NCBI GenBank assembly: GCA_000721375.1
Contig: JOGW01000003.1
Location: 496,001-560,000, forward strand
Source of the DNA: Streptomyces sp. NRRL B-3428
GTDB taxonomy: Bacteria > Actinomycetota > Actinomycetes > Streptomycetales > Streptomycetaceae
Reading direction: 5' to 3'
DNA: 64,000 nucleotides
The position numbers and the translations under genes are program-made. The first letter of the stretch is position 1; the number at the start of each line of letters is the position of its first letter. Shown here one piece after another: positions 42,384 through 50,632 of the stretch. Under the pieces are notes generated by a model. The model was given only the letters and a program-made list of their open reading frames with translations. It was not told the DNA's origin and searched no databases.

Positions 42384-43405
42384 TTGTCGGCCTCCTTCTT
42401 GGCCTTCTTCGCGGCCTTCGCGGCCTTGGGGTCCTCGCCCTCGCCGTTCGTCTCCTCGAGCTCGGCCTTGTGGCCGGTCAGCGAGATGAACACGTCATCG
42501 AGGGTCGGCCGCCGCAGACCGATGTCGTCGATCTCGATGCCGCGTGCGTCGAGTTCACGGATGACCTCCGCCAACAGCTTGGCCCCACCCGTGACCGGGA
42601 CCGTCAGCTTGCGGGTGTGGTCGTCGACCGTGTGGCCGGTCTCCGTTTTCGCGAAGCCGCGCAGGATCTCCTGGGCGGTGGGGATGTGCATGCGGTCGTG
42701 CACGACGACCTCGACGCGCTCGCCGCCGGTCTGGGCCTTGAGCTGGTCGGAGGTGCCGCGGGCGATCACGCGGCCGTGGTCGATGACGCAGATGTCGTGG
42801 GCGAGGTGGTCGGCCTCTTCCAGGTACTGGGTCGTGAGCAGCAACGTCGTACCGCCGTCGACCAGTTCCTTGATGACTTCCCACAGGGCCTGGCGGTTGG
42901 TCGGGTCGAGGCCCGTGGTGGGCTCGTCCATGAACATCACCGGCGGGGAGACGACCAGGGCCGCGGCGAGGTCGAGGCGGCGGCGCATACCTCCGGAGTA
43001 CGTCTTGGAGGGGCGGTCGGCGGCGTCCGTGAGGTTGAACCGCTCCAGGAGTTCGACCGCGCGCGCCTTCGCGTCGCGCTTGCTCATCTGGTAGAGCTGG
43101 CCGACCATCTGCAGGTTCTCACGGCCCGTCAAGTACTCGTCGACGGCGGCGAATTGACCGGAGAGACCGATCGAGCGCCGTACATCGTTGGGGTGCTTGA
43201 CGACGTCGATGCCGGCCACGACGGCCTTGCCGCTGTCCGGCGTGAGCAGTGTCGTGAGGCAGCGGACCGCGGTGGTCTTGCCCGCTCCGTTGGGTCCGAG
43301 GAGGCCCAGGACGGTGCCTTCGGGGACATCGAGGTCGACGCCGTCCAGAGCCTTTACATCGCCGAAGTGCTTCACCAGGCCTTCGGCGTAGATGGCGCCT
43401 GGCAT
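42380..43405 (-). CDS. ABC transporter ATPase, daunorubicin-resistance DrrA type
   Basis: A 341-residue ATPase. Walker A GPNGAGKTTA near residue 38, signature YSGGMRRRLDLA near 140, Walker B VMFMDEPTTGLDP near 162, and the DrrA-type C-terminal extension (about 215-310; LRRPTLDDVFISLTGHKAE). The tail is Lys/Ala-rich. ATG 43405 follows GGGAGAA. First gene of a two-gene operon with the permease; a palindrome at 43499-43512 upstream may be its operator. Confidence 0.93.
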   Translation of the reverse strand: MPGAIYAEGLVKHFGDVKALDGVDLDVPEGTVLGLLGPNGAGKTTAVRCLTTLLTPDSGKAVVAGIDVVKHPNDVRRSIGLSGQFAAVDEYLTGRENLQMVGQLYQMSKRDAKARAVELLERFNLTDAADRPSKTYSGGMRRRLDLAAALVVSPPVMFMDEPTTGLDPTNRQALWEVIKELVDGGTTLLLTTQYLEEADHLAHDICVIDHGRVIARGTSDQLKAQTGGERVEVVVHDRMHIPTAQEILRGFAKTETGHTVDDHTRKLTVPVTGGAKLLAEVIRELDARGIEIDDIGLRRPTLDDVFISLTGHKAELEETNGEGEDPKAAKAAKKAKKEADK

Positions 43406-43498
43406 GTGGGTTCTCCCAAGGTTGGGTGAGATATGGGCGATTTGTTACGGAAAGCTTAGATTTACGTGCGCGACTGTGCGAGCCGTCACACACCATAA

Positions 43499-43512
43499 CG
43501 CGATACATCGCG
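43499..43512. promoter_or_regulatory. Candidate operator palindrome upstream of the exporter operon
   Basis: CGCGATACATCGCG has perfect 6-base arms around AC. It lies 94 bases upstream of the ATPase start, between it and the ilvA stop. A regulator-binding role is only a guess. Confidence 0.3.
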
Positions 43513-43550
43513 TCTGCGCAGCCTGTCCGCACCCTTCCACCCGCCCGGCC

Positions 43551-44798
43551 TCAGGCCATCACGGTGTACCCCGCCTCGCGCAGCGCGGTGGCGACCTCGG
43601 TGCAGTGCTGCGGCCCCTTGGTCTCCAGGTGCAGTTCGACCTCCACCTCCGTGAGCCCGAGCCGCGGATCGGTCCGTACATGACTCACGTCGACCACATT
43701 GGCATCCAGCACTGACAACGCCGCGAGCAGCGAGGCCAGAGCGCCGGGCCGGTCCGCCAGGCGCAGCCGCAGGGACAGATAGCGTCCTGCCGCCGTCATG
43801 CCGTGGCGCAGGATCCGCTGCAGCAGCAGCGGGTCGACATTGCCGCCCGACAGGACCGCGACCACCGGACCCGCGAACTGCTCCGGTGTGGTCAGAAGCG
43901 CCGCGACCGGGGCCGCGCCGGCCGGTTCGACGACCAGCTTCGCGCGTTCCAGACACAGCAACAGAGCGCTGGAGAGCGCGTCCTCGGAGACCGTACGGAC
44001 TTCGTCCACCAGATCGCCAACGATTTTGAACGGGACGTCGCCGGGCCGGCCCACCTTGATGCCGTCGGCCATCGTCGACGGGTTCTCCAGGGCGACGGGG
44101 TGGCCGAGCGCGAGCGAGGGCGGGTAGGCGGCCGCTCCTGCCGCCTGGACGCCGATGACGCGTACGTCGGGACGCAGTGCCTTGACCGCGACGGCGATAC
44201 CGGCCGCGAGCCCGCCGCCGCCCACGCCGACGAGGATCGTGCGCACTTCGGGGCACTGTTCGAGGATCTCCAGGCCGACCGTGCCCTGCCCCGCGATGAT
44301 GTCGACGTGGTCGAAGGGGTGGATGAAGACGGCCCCCGTTGCGCGTGCGTAATCCTGAGCCGCGGCCAGGGTCTCGTCCACCACCTGTCCGTGCAGACGT
44401 ACTTCGGCGCCGTATTCACGCGTCGCCGCGATCTTCGGCAGCGGGGCGCCCTGCGGCATGAAGACGGTCGAGCGCACGCCGAGGAGCGAGGAGGCGAGGG
44501 CGACGCCCTGGGCGTGATTGCCGGCGCTGGCCGCGACCACACCGGCGGCGCGCTCCTCGGCGATCAGGCCTGCGATGCGTACATACGCGCCGCGCAGTTT
44601 GAAAGAACCTGTGCGCTGCAGGTTCTCGCACTTCAAGTGGACCGGGGAGCCGACCAGTTCGGACAGATGCCGGCTGCCCTCCATGGCGGTGACGCGGGCG
44701 ACGCCGATGAGCATCTTCTGCGCTCCGCGCACATCGTCCAGCGTGACGGGATGGCGGGGAGCGGACAGATGCAAGGAGTCAGCCGGGCGGTAGTTCAT
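43551..44798 (-). CDS. ilvA: Threonine ammonia-lyase (threonine dehydratase) with ACT domain
   Basis: A PLP enzyme that converts threonine to 2-oxobutyrate for isoleucine synthesis or threonine breakdown. The 415-residue protein has the PLP lysine in GSFKLRGAY near residue 62, the phosphate-binding GVGGGGLAAG near 190, and a short C-terminal ACT-like domain (about 330-415; RLADRPGALASLLAAL). A single short ACT region instead of two long regulatory domains is typical of the catabolic/short IlvA class. I start at ATG 44798 (MNYRPADS). Divergent from a MarR gene. Confidence 0.93.
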   Translation of the reverse strand: MNYRPADSLHLSAPRHPVTLDDVRGAQKMLIGVARVTAMEGSRHLSELVGSPVHLKCENLQRTGSFKLRGAYVRIAGLIAEERAAGVVAASAGNHAQGVALASSLLGVRSTVFMPQGAPLPKIAATREYGAEVRLHGQVVDETLAAAQDYARATGAVFIHPFDHVDIIAGQGTVGLEILEQCPEVRTILVGVGGGGLAAGIAVAVKALRPDVRVIGVQAAGAAAYPPSLALGHPVALENPSTMADGIKVGRPGDVPFKIVGDLVDEVRTVSEDALSSALLLCLERAKLVVEPAGAAPVAALLTTPEQFAGPVVAVLSGGNVDPLLLQRILRHGMTAAGRYLSLRLRLADRPGALASLLAALSVLDANVVDVSHVRTDPRLGLTEVEVELHLETKGPQHCTEVATALREAGYTVMA

Positions 44799-44942
44799 GA
44801 CATCGAGTCTCGCAGTTCGGGGCGGGTGCGGCCCGGTCGGGGAATGTCTGGCCTCCGGTTTACGCAGCGCCGGTACGGCAAGCGCTTGGGCCGCGTACCC
44901 TGTCCCCCAATCCACTGACCAAGCGTGAAGTGAGCCCCGGCC

Positions 44943-45464
44943 ATGCCCACAACTCCGGACATGACGACCGACAGCCCGAGCGGCGAGAAGTTCGTCCTGC
45001 TCGACCATCTGCAGCACGAGGTGGCGGTCTTCGCCCGTCGTGCGGAGCAGACCCGGCTCGGCGGGGTCGGGCAGCTGCGCAACTCCATGGACCGCGCCGC
45101 GTATCTGCTGCTCAACCGCCTGGACAAGGAAGGCCCGATGGGCGTCAAGGCGCTCGCCGCGTCCATGGGCATCGACTCCTCGACGGTCACGCGGCAGGTC
45201 GCGCCGCTCGTGGAGTCCGGGATGGTGAAGCGCACTTCGCACCCCGAGGACGGGCGTGCGGTGGTGCTCGCGCTCTCGCCGCGCGGCCAGTCGCGGCTCG
45301 AAGAGGTGCGGTCCTCGCGGCGCGAGCTGATGGCGCAGCTGACCGAGGACTGGGCGCCGAAGGAGCGCGAGGACTTCTGCATGCTCCTGACGCGGTTCAA
45401 CGATGCGCTGTCCGCGCGGATGGCACAGGGACCGGCCCCGGAGGACGTCTCTCCGGACTCCTGA
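44943..45464 (+). CDS. MarR-family transcriptional regulator
   Basis: A 173-residue winged-helix dimer. The MarR core is clear: AAYLLLNRLDKEGPMGVKAL, the recognition helix IDSSTVTRQVAPLVESG and the wing VKRTSHPEDGRAVVLALS. It starts at ATG 44943, 144 bases from the divergent ilvA start. MarR proteins usually control a neighbouring gene and respond to small aromatic or oxidising ligands; control of itself or ilvA is possible but no operator was identified. Confidence 0.9.
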   Translation: MPTTPDMTTDSPSGEKFVLLDHLQHEVAVFARRAEQTRLGGVGQLRNSMDRAAYLLLNRLDKEGPMGVKALAASMGIDSSTVTRQVAPLVESGMVKRTSHPEDGRAVVLALSPRGQSRLEEVRSSRRELMAQLTEDWAPKEREDFCMLLTRFNDALSARMAQGPAPEDVSPDS

Positions 45465-45555
45465 CGCACGGGTGCTTACCAGACTCTTGACCTGGGGCAC
45501 CGCACTGGCCTGATATGAGACCGGGACCTCCAGGTACGGGGTTCCGGGAGGCAGA

Positions 45556-46053
45556 GTGCGCGAGCGGCATACGTTTCAACTGATCCGCCGGGCCCGGGAG
45601 TTCGAGGCCTTCGTCGCGGGGGCGGCCGGACGTCTTCTGCATGCCGCGACGCTGCTGACCGCGGAGAGCGCCGAGGACAACCCGCGTGCGCAGCGCCTGC
45701 TCACCGCGGCGCTGTCGCGTACGTACGCGGCCTGGGACCGGCTGCACGGCGAGGACCCCTACACGTACGCGCGCCAGCAACTGGCCTACCGCTTCCTGAT
45801 GATGAGCTGGCGGCTGCGCGAGGGCCGGGGCGGAGTGCTCGGGGTGCTCTCACCGCAGGAACGTCTCGTCCTGGTGCTGCGGGTCCACGAGGGCGTGGCC
45901 GAGGAGCAGACCGCGGCCCTGCTCGGACTGCCGATGGAACGGGTGCGGACGCTGTGCTTCCGCGCGATGTCGGTGCTGCTGTCCGCGGACTCGGGTGCGC
46001 TGCACCTCACGAGTCTCGACACGGCACGGGGGGTGGCACGTGTCCGACCGTAA
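45556..46053 (+). CDS. Sigma-70 region 4-like protein (atypical ECF-type)
   Basis: A 165-residue protein. The C-terminal 70 residues look like sigma region 4 (LSPQERLVLVLRVHEGVAEEQTAALLGLPMERVRTLCFRA, cited by parts LSPQERLVLVL and TAALLGLPMERV), while the N-terminal 95 residues do not show the usual region 2 motifs. GTG 45556 follows GGGAGGC. The last 14 bases overlap a small membrane-protein gene, the layout of a sigma/anti-sigma pair. It may be a degenerate sigma or a co-regulator. Confidence 0.7.
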   Translation: MRERHTFQLIRRAREFEAFVAGAAGRLLHAATLLTAESAEDNPRAQRLLTAALSRTYAAWDRLHGEDPYTYARQQLAYRFLMMSWRLREGRGGVLGVLSPQERLVLVLRVHEGVAEEQTAALLGLPMERVRTLCFRAMSVLLSADSGALHLTSLDTARGVARVRP

Positions 46054-46288
46054 GGAGAGGGACGTCCGCCGGCTGCTCGACGCCGAGCCCACACCGATGG
46101 TGCCGCCCGACCTGTACGACGAGGTGGTACGCCGTGGGTCGCGGCTGCTGCGGCGGCGGATCGTGGCGCGGCGGCTCGTGTGGTGGGTGGCGGTGTGCGG
46201 GTTCCTTGCGTTCGTGGTGTGGGTCGCGGTGGCGGATCCGTTCGTACCGCCGCCGGCCCAGGTGACGCCGCCGTTGCACGGGTGGTGA
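46040..46288 (+). CDS. Small single-pass membrane protein, possible anti-sigma-like partner
   Basis: An 82-residue protein from GTG 46040, overlapping the sigma-like gene by 14 bases. The charged N-terminal 55 residues (VRRLLDAEPTPMVPPDLYD, then RRGSRLLRRR) are followed by one transmembrane helix (LVWWVAVCGFLAFVVWVAV, about 46-64) and a short Pro-rich outer tail. No zinc-binding HxxxCxxC motif is present. The layout suggests it tethers or restrains the sigma-like protein. Confidence 0.65.
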   Translation: MSDRKERDVRRLLDAEPTPMVPPDLYDEVVRRGSRLLRRRIVARRLVWWVAVCGFLAFVVWVAVADPFVPPPAQVTPPLHGW

Positions 46289-46329
46289 GGCTGCCTTCCC
46301 GCAGGCGGTGAGGCAGCCTTCCCGCAGCC

Positions 46330-46359
46330 GGTGAGCGGCCCCGGGACGGGCCGCTCACC
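46330..46359. terminator. Terminator hairpin between convergent genes
   Basis: GGTGAGCGGCCC at 46330-46341 pairs with GGGCCGCTCACC at 46348-46359. It is preceded by a direct repeat of CCTTCCCGCAG-CGGTGAG at 46294-46312 and 46317-46335 (period 23). Confidence 0.8.
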
Positions 46360-46368
46360 GCGCGGACC

Positions 46369-47538
46369 TCAGTCCCCGAGGGCCTGGCGCAGATCCGCGA
46401 GCAGGTCGTCCACGTTCTCGATGCCCACCGAGAGCCGTACGAGATCGGCCGGGACCTCGAGGGGTGAGCCCGCCGCGGAGGCGTGGGTCATCCGGCCCGG
46501 GTGCTCGATCAGCGACTCGACGCCGCCGAGGGATTCACCGAGCGTGAAGAGCTTCGCCCGGTCGCATACGTCCACGGCCGCCTGCTCGCCGCCCTCGACG
46601 CGGAAGGAGATCATGCCGCCGAAGGCCCGCATCTGCTTGGCCGCGACCTCGTGCCCGGGGTGTTCGGGCAGACCCGGGTAGAGGACCTGGGTGACGCGCG
46701 GGTGACGGGTGAGCATCTCGGCGATCTTCGTCGCGTTCTCGCTGTGCCGGTCCATGCGTACGGCGAGGGTCTTGATGCCGCGCAGCACCAGCCAGGCGTC
46801 GAACGGCCCCGCGACCGCGCCCATCGCGTTCTGGTGGTACGCCAACTCCTCGCCCAGGGCGGCATCGTCGGTGATCAGAGCACCGCCGACCACGTCCGAG
46901 TGGCCGCCCATGTACTTGGTCGTCGAGTGCACGACGACGTCGGCGCCGAGGGCGAGCGGCTGCTGGAGGTAGGGGCTCGCGAAGGTGTTGTCGACGACCA
47001 GCTTGGCGCCGGCGGTGCGGGCGAGGCCGGCGAGCGCGGCGATGTCGGTGATGCCGAGCAGCGGGTTCGAGGGCGTCTCGACCCAGATCACCTTCGTACG
47101 GTCGGTGAGAGCCGCGCGTACCGCCGCGACGTCACTCGTATCGGCGACCGAGAACTCCACGCCCCAGCGCGAGACGACCTTCGCGAAGAGCCGGAAGGTG
47201 CCGCCGTACGCGTCGTTGGGGATGACCACGTGGTCGCCCGGGCTCAGCAGGGTGCGCAGGAGGCAGTCCTCGGCGGCCAGGCCCGAGGCGAAGGCGAGTC
47301 CGCGGGTGCCGCCTTCGAGCGCGGCGAGGTTCTCCTCCAGGGCGGTACGGGTCGGGTTGGCGCTGCGGCTGTACTCGTAGCCGCCGCGCAGTCCGCCCAC
47401 GCCGTCCTGCTTGTACGTGGAGACCTGGTAGATCGGCGGGACGACCGCGCCGGTCAGCGGATCCGCGGTGTTGCCCGCGTGAATGGCCAGGGTCTCGAAA
47501 CTCCGGGCCCCGTTCGGGGCGTTGTGCTCGTCGCTCAT
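46369..47538 (-). CDS. Cystathionine gamma-synthase/lyase family PLP enzyme
   Basis: A 389-residue Cys/Met metabolism PLP enzyme. Key parts are PPIYQVSTYKQ, YEYSRSANPTRTALE, the active-site lysine in VVVHSTTKYMGGHSDVVGG near residue 204, and the C-terminal VRLSVGIENVDDLL. The sequence is close to actinobacterial MetB-type cystathionine gamma-synthases that condense O-acyl-homoserine with cysteine, but gamma-lyase activity is also common in this group, so I give no symbol. It starts at ATG 47538 (MSDEHNAPNG). Divergent from the BtrH-like gene by 100 bases. Confidence 0.92.
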   Translation of the reverse strand: MSDEHNAPNGARSFETLAIHAGNTADPLTGAVVPPIYQVSTYKQDGVGGLRGGYEYSRSANPTRTALEENLAALEGGTRGLAFASGLAAEDCLLRTLLSPGDHVVIPNDAYGGTFRLFAKVVSRWGVEFSVADTSDVAAVRAALTDRTKVIWVETPSNPLLGITDIAALAGLARTAGAKLVVDNTFASPYLQQPLALGADVVVHSTTKYMGGHSDVVGGALITDDAALGEELAYHQNAMGAVAGPFDAWLVLRGIKTLAVRMDRHSENATKIAEMLTRHPRVTQVLYPGLPEHPGHEVAAKQMRAFGGMISFRVEGGEQAAVDVCDRAKLFTLGESLGGVESLIEHPGRMTHASAAGSPLEVPADLVRLSVGIENVDDLLADLRQALGD

Positions 47539-47638
47539 GGGGCCGAGGGTAGTCCGGCCGGCGGGGGTTGGGGGCGGGTGCGGCGTGCGGGCGAGTGGGT
47601 ACGGCTCGGGTGTCGGTGGTGCGTGCGAGGCTCGGGCC

Positions 47639-48715
47639 ATGACGACGGTGAGCGGGATCGGCCCTGCGGACGTGAATTCCGGGCAGCACTGCGAGACGAC
47701 GGCGCTCGGTGTACTGCTGCGGCACGAGGGTCTCGACCTGTCGGAGGCCATGCTGTTCGGGCTCGGCTCCGGGCTCTCCTTCGTCTACTGGGACGCGAAG
47801 TACCTGGACTTCCCGTTCCTCGGGGGCCGGGTGAAGCCCTTCGAGCTGACCCGGAACCTGGCGGCGGCGCTGGGCCTCGAACTGGACGTCCGGGAGACGG
47901 CCTCCGCCCGTAAGGCCTGGTCGAACGTGGCCTCGGAACTCGACGACGGCCGCCCCGTAGGACTCCAGCTCGACAGCTACCACCTGGAGTACTTCACCTC
48001 GCGGGTGCACTTCGGCGGGCATGTGGTGGCGATGTACGGCTACGACCACGCCGAGGACCGCGCGTATCTGGTCGACACCGCACAGCAGGGCGGCGCCGTG
48101 ACGACCTCGCTGTCCTCGCTGGCGAAGGCGCGGGCGGCGAAGGGGCCGATGACGGCTCGGGCGCGGTCCTTCACGCTGCGGGTGCCTGCGTCCTCGGCGG
48201 TACGGGTGCCTGGGTCCTCGGCGGTGCGGGTGCCTGCATCCTCGGCGGTACGGATGCCCGCGTCCTCGGCGGTACGGGACCGTCTCGTCCCGGCGATCAC
48301 CAGGTGCGCTTACGCGTTCCTCCATCCGCCGATCGCGAACCTCGGCCACCGGGGCATCGCCAAGGCCGCCGGGCTGGTCCCCGGCTGGCTGTCCCGCTCG
48401 ACGGACCCCGCCCGTGACCTCCCGCTCGCCGCGTCGCTCATGGAGCGGGCGGGTACGGGCGGGGCGCTGTTCCGCAACCTGTACCGGGACTTCCTGGCCG
48501 AGGCGGCCGAGCTGCTCGACAGCCCGGAGGTACGAGCGGGGCATGCGTTGTACGCGCAGGCGGCGCGGCTGTGGACGCGGATCGCGGGGCTGATCGAGCA
48601 GGGGGCTCTGGCGGAGGCGGGAGCGGCCCTTGAGGAAGTGGCCCGGGTGGAGCGGGAGGCCATGGGGCGGCTGGTCACCCTCGGCCCGGTCACCCTCGGC
48701 CCGAGCGGCACCTGA
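47639..48715 (+). CDS. BtrH N-terminal-like (papain-fold) protein with internal repeat
   Basis: A 358-residue protein. The N-terminal 170 residues match the BtrH-N type peptidase/acyltransferase fold: SGQHCETTALGVLLRHEGL supplies the candidate catalytic Cys near residue 17, FGGHVVAMYGYD the His, and LVDTAQQGG the Asp. BtrH moves an acyl side chain in butirosin synthesis. Residues about 181-212 are four octapeptide units of the type RVPASSAV coded by 24-bp tandem repeats, inserted between the fold and a helical C-terminal domain (about 240-350). I start at ATG 47639. Substrate unknown. Confidence 0.75.
   Translation: MTTVSGIGPADVNSGQHCETTALGVLLRHEGLDLSEAMLFGLGSGLSFVYWDAKYLDFPFLGGRVKPFELTRNLAAALGLELDVRETASARKAWSNVASELDDGRPVGLQLDSYHLEYFTSRVHFGGHVVAMYGYDHAEDRAYLVDTAQQGGAVTTSLSSLAKARAAKGPMTARARSFTLRVPASSAVRVPGSSAVRVPASSAVRMPASSAVRDRLVPAITRCAYAFLHPPIANLGHRGIAKAAGLVPGWLSRSTDPARDLPLAASLMERAGTGGALFRNLYRDFLAEAAELLDSPEVRAGHALYAQAARLWTRIAGLIEQGALAEAGAALEEVARVEREAMGRLVTLGPVTLGPSGT
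48180..48275. repeat. Four tandem 24-bp units inside the BtrH-like gene
   Basis: Units starting GGGTGCCTGCGTCCTCGG occur at 48180-48203, 48204-48227, 48228-48251 and 48252-48275, each with at most three or four differences. The unit length keeps the frame, so copy number could vary without breaking the gene. Confidence 0.9.
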
Positions 48716-48839
48716 CATCGCGGAGGACACCCACCCGTACGCCTCGGGCCCCCGCCCACACTCCCTGCCCGCGCCCCCGCCGGAAGCCGCCCGCAACCCA
48801 CCCCGCCACCTCGCCCCGCGGTTATGGAACCCTTGGCGT

Positions 48840-49958
48840 ATGGAGATTCTCTGGGTCCTGATGGCACTGCTCATGCTGGGCGCCGCGCTGAGCCCCTTCC
48901 TGCGCCGCCGCAGGGGCGGCATCCGTCTGACCTCACCGGGTGCCCCGGACGCCGCGGACCCGGCGAACTACGGGTTCGTCCTGCAGGAAGAGCTGGACAT
49001 CCGGATGCCGGGCCCCGACCAGGACCTGCTCGACGTACTCGGTGTGGTCCAGTCCACCCAGAACTGGAAGGCCGCCTCACAGCTGCTCGCCGGCACCCCC
49101 GCCGAGGGCGAGCAGCGCTGGCAGCGCGTGCAGGCCTTCGCCGGCGCGGCCTCGCTGGAGCTCGCGCAGAAGCCCGGCGGTGTCAGCGAGGCGCCCGGCG
49201 GCCAGTGGCTGCGGGTGTGGCGGGCCGAGGCGCCCAAGGACGCGGGGGCCGCGGCCGTGCACGCCGAGTTCCTGGTCCAGCAGGCCTTCCGCACCGCCGT
49301 GCCCGGCACCGACGAGCACCGGATCATCCTGGAGGAGGCGAAGACGGCCGCCGGCGAGGCCGCGCTGCTCGCCCCCGGCGACCCCGTCCCGTACATCATC
49401 GAACTCGCCATCGCGCGCGCCCTCGGCTATCCGCAGCCGGAGTTCGACCAGCTGTGGCTGAAGATCCTCGACCGCGCGCCGCAGCACATGGGCGCGCATC
49501 TGGCGGCGCTGCACTACTGGACCGAGAAGTGGCACGGTTCGCGTCAGCAGTCCTATGAGTTCGCCGAGGCCGCGGCCGCCCGTGCGCCCCAGGGCTCGCT
49601 GCTCGCCGCGCTCCCGCTCTTCGCCGTCCACGACCATCTGCCCGAGGTGCAGACGGTCAACAGCTTCTGGCAGAGCGAGGTCGTACGGCACGCGATCGAG
49701 GGCGCCCAGTTCGCGGTGCACTCCGCACGCCCGCAGGACCCGATGGCCGCACACGTGCGGCATCTGCTGGTCTTCTTCCTGGTCAACGCCGAGCGCTGGG
49801 GCGAGGCGATGCACCAGATCGTCGCCGTGGACGGCCACGTGGGCGCACTGCCGTGGACGCTGTCCCAGGATCCGGCCGCGGCTTACGCGGTGTTCCGGGC
49901 GATGGCGGTGGCGGGTTACGAGGCGAACGGCGGGAGTCCGGCGAGTCTGCCGCACTAG
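48840..49958 (+). CDS. Membrane-anchored hypothetical protein, helical repeat-like
   Basis: A 372-residue protein. One N-terminal transmembrane helix (ILWVLMALLMLGAALSPF, about 3-20), a basic stop-transfer RRRRGG, then a long alpha-helical cytoplasmic region (about 60-360) with TPR-like alternation (HAEFLVQQAF, PVPYIIELAIARALGY, GAHLAALHYW, AHVRHLLVFFLVNAERWGEAM). No catalytic motif is seen. I start at ATG 48840; the longer frame upstream has no ribosome site and no hydrophobic signal at its front. Function unknown. Confidence 0.75.
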   Translation: MEILWVLMALLMLGAALSPFLRRRRGGIRLTSPGAPDAADPANYGFVLQEELDIRMPGPDQDLLDVLGVVQSTQNWKAASQLLAGTPAEGEQRWQRVQAFAGAASLELAQKPGGVSEAPGGQWLRVWRAEAPKDAGAAAVHAEFLVQQAFRTAVPGTDEHRIILEEAKTAAGEAALLAPGDPVPYIIELAIARALGYPQPEFDQLWLKILDRAPQHMGAHLAALHYWTEKWHGSRQQSYEFAEAAAARAPQGSLLAALPLFAVHDHLPEVQTVNSFWQSEVVRHAIEGAQFAVHSARPQDPMAAHVRHLLVFFLVNAERWGEAMHQIVAVDGHVGALPWTLSQDPAAAYAVFRAMAVAGYEANGGSPASLPH

Positions 49959-49992
49959 TGGGGGGCGGGTGGCGCGGCCGACGTCCGGCCGC

Positions 49993-50430
49993 TCACCCGC
50001 CGAGTACGTCGGCGTCCTCGTGCGACGGGGAGGCCTCGCGGGACCGTTGGGCATCGCGGCTGGACCGTGAGGCCTTGCGGCTCGACCACCACGCGAACAG
50101 TTGCCCCACGCAGACCGCGGCGTAGAACACGACCAGAACGCCGAGCACCAAGTTCAGCCAGTCGATGGCCGCACCCCGGAAGAGCCCCGACCACGCCCCG
50201 TAACCGGCGACCGAACCGGCCACCACCAACAGCACCGACGCCGCGCAGTACAACGCCCGCGCCACCTTGGGACGCCGCTTCTTGAGGAGCTCGGAACCCG
50301 CGCCGAGCGCCACAAACGCCGGGAAGACGTCGTGCGGCTCGAACCGTCCCGTCACGATCGCGTCCACCACGTTGATGACGACGCCGATCGTGCAGAAGAC
50401 CAGGGCGACCTTGGTGATGCGGCGGCTCAT
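49993..50430 (-). CDS. Four-helix membrane protein, hypothetical
   Basis: A 145-residue protein with about four hydrophobic segments (TKVALVFCTIGVVINVVDAI, VFPAFVALGAG, ALYCAASVLLVVAGSVAGY, LVLGVLVVFYAAVCVGQL) and a Ser/Arg-rich cytoplasmic tail. No family recognised. It is convergent with the 48840 gene and has a tandem octamer repeat 9 bases upstream of its ATG. Confidence 0.65.
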   Translation of the reverse strand: MSRRITKVALVFCTIGVVINVVDAIVTGRFEPHDVFPAFVALGAGSELLKKRRPKVARALYCAASVLLVVAGSVAGYGAWSGLFRGAAIDWLNLVLGVLVVFYAAVCVGQLFAWWSSRKASRSSRDAQRSREASPSHEDADVLGG

Positions 50431-50438
50431 GAACCCTC

Positions 50439-50482
50439 GATTGCTTGCTTGATTGCTTGATCGCTTGATTGCTTGATCGCTT
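50439..50482. repeat. Tandem octamer repeat GAT(T/C)GCTT
   Basis: GATTGCTT (50439), a half unit GCTT (50447), then GATTGCTT, GATCGCTT, GATTGCTT and GATCGCTT ending at 50482. It lies in the 5' region of the minus-strand membrane-protein gene and stands out against the GC-rich background. Confidence 0.9.
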
Positions 50483-50632
50483 GCCTACTTCAATCTCCCA
50501 TGCCCCTGGTCGGCGCCGAGGGGGCGGGCCCGGAATCCTGCCGTCGCCCCAGGCGTTCTCTCCATCAGACCGACCCTTTACGCTGCCGCTGCCGCTGCCG
50601 CCGCCCATGCCCGGTCCAGGAGGAGAAAGAAC

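Noticed and set aside
41517..43405. Antibiotic self-resistance exporter of a biosynthetic cluster
   Set aside because: DrrAB-type genes are present, but no polyketide, peptide or other biosynthetic genes are adjacent.
46369..47640. S-adenosylmethionine or B12 riboswitch upstream of the cystathionine gamma-synthase gene
   Set aside because: The 100-base gap to the divergent gene is too short and shows no multi-stem structure typical of these riboswitches.
48180..48275. CRISPR-like array
   Set aside because: Units are contiguous without spacers and lie in frame within a coding gene.
50439..50482. CRISPR or attachment site
   Set aside because: Octamer array is too short, has no spacers, no tRNA or integrase nearby.
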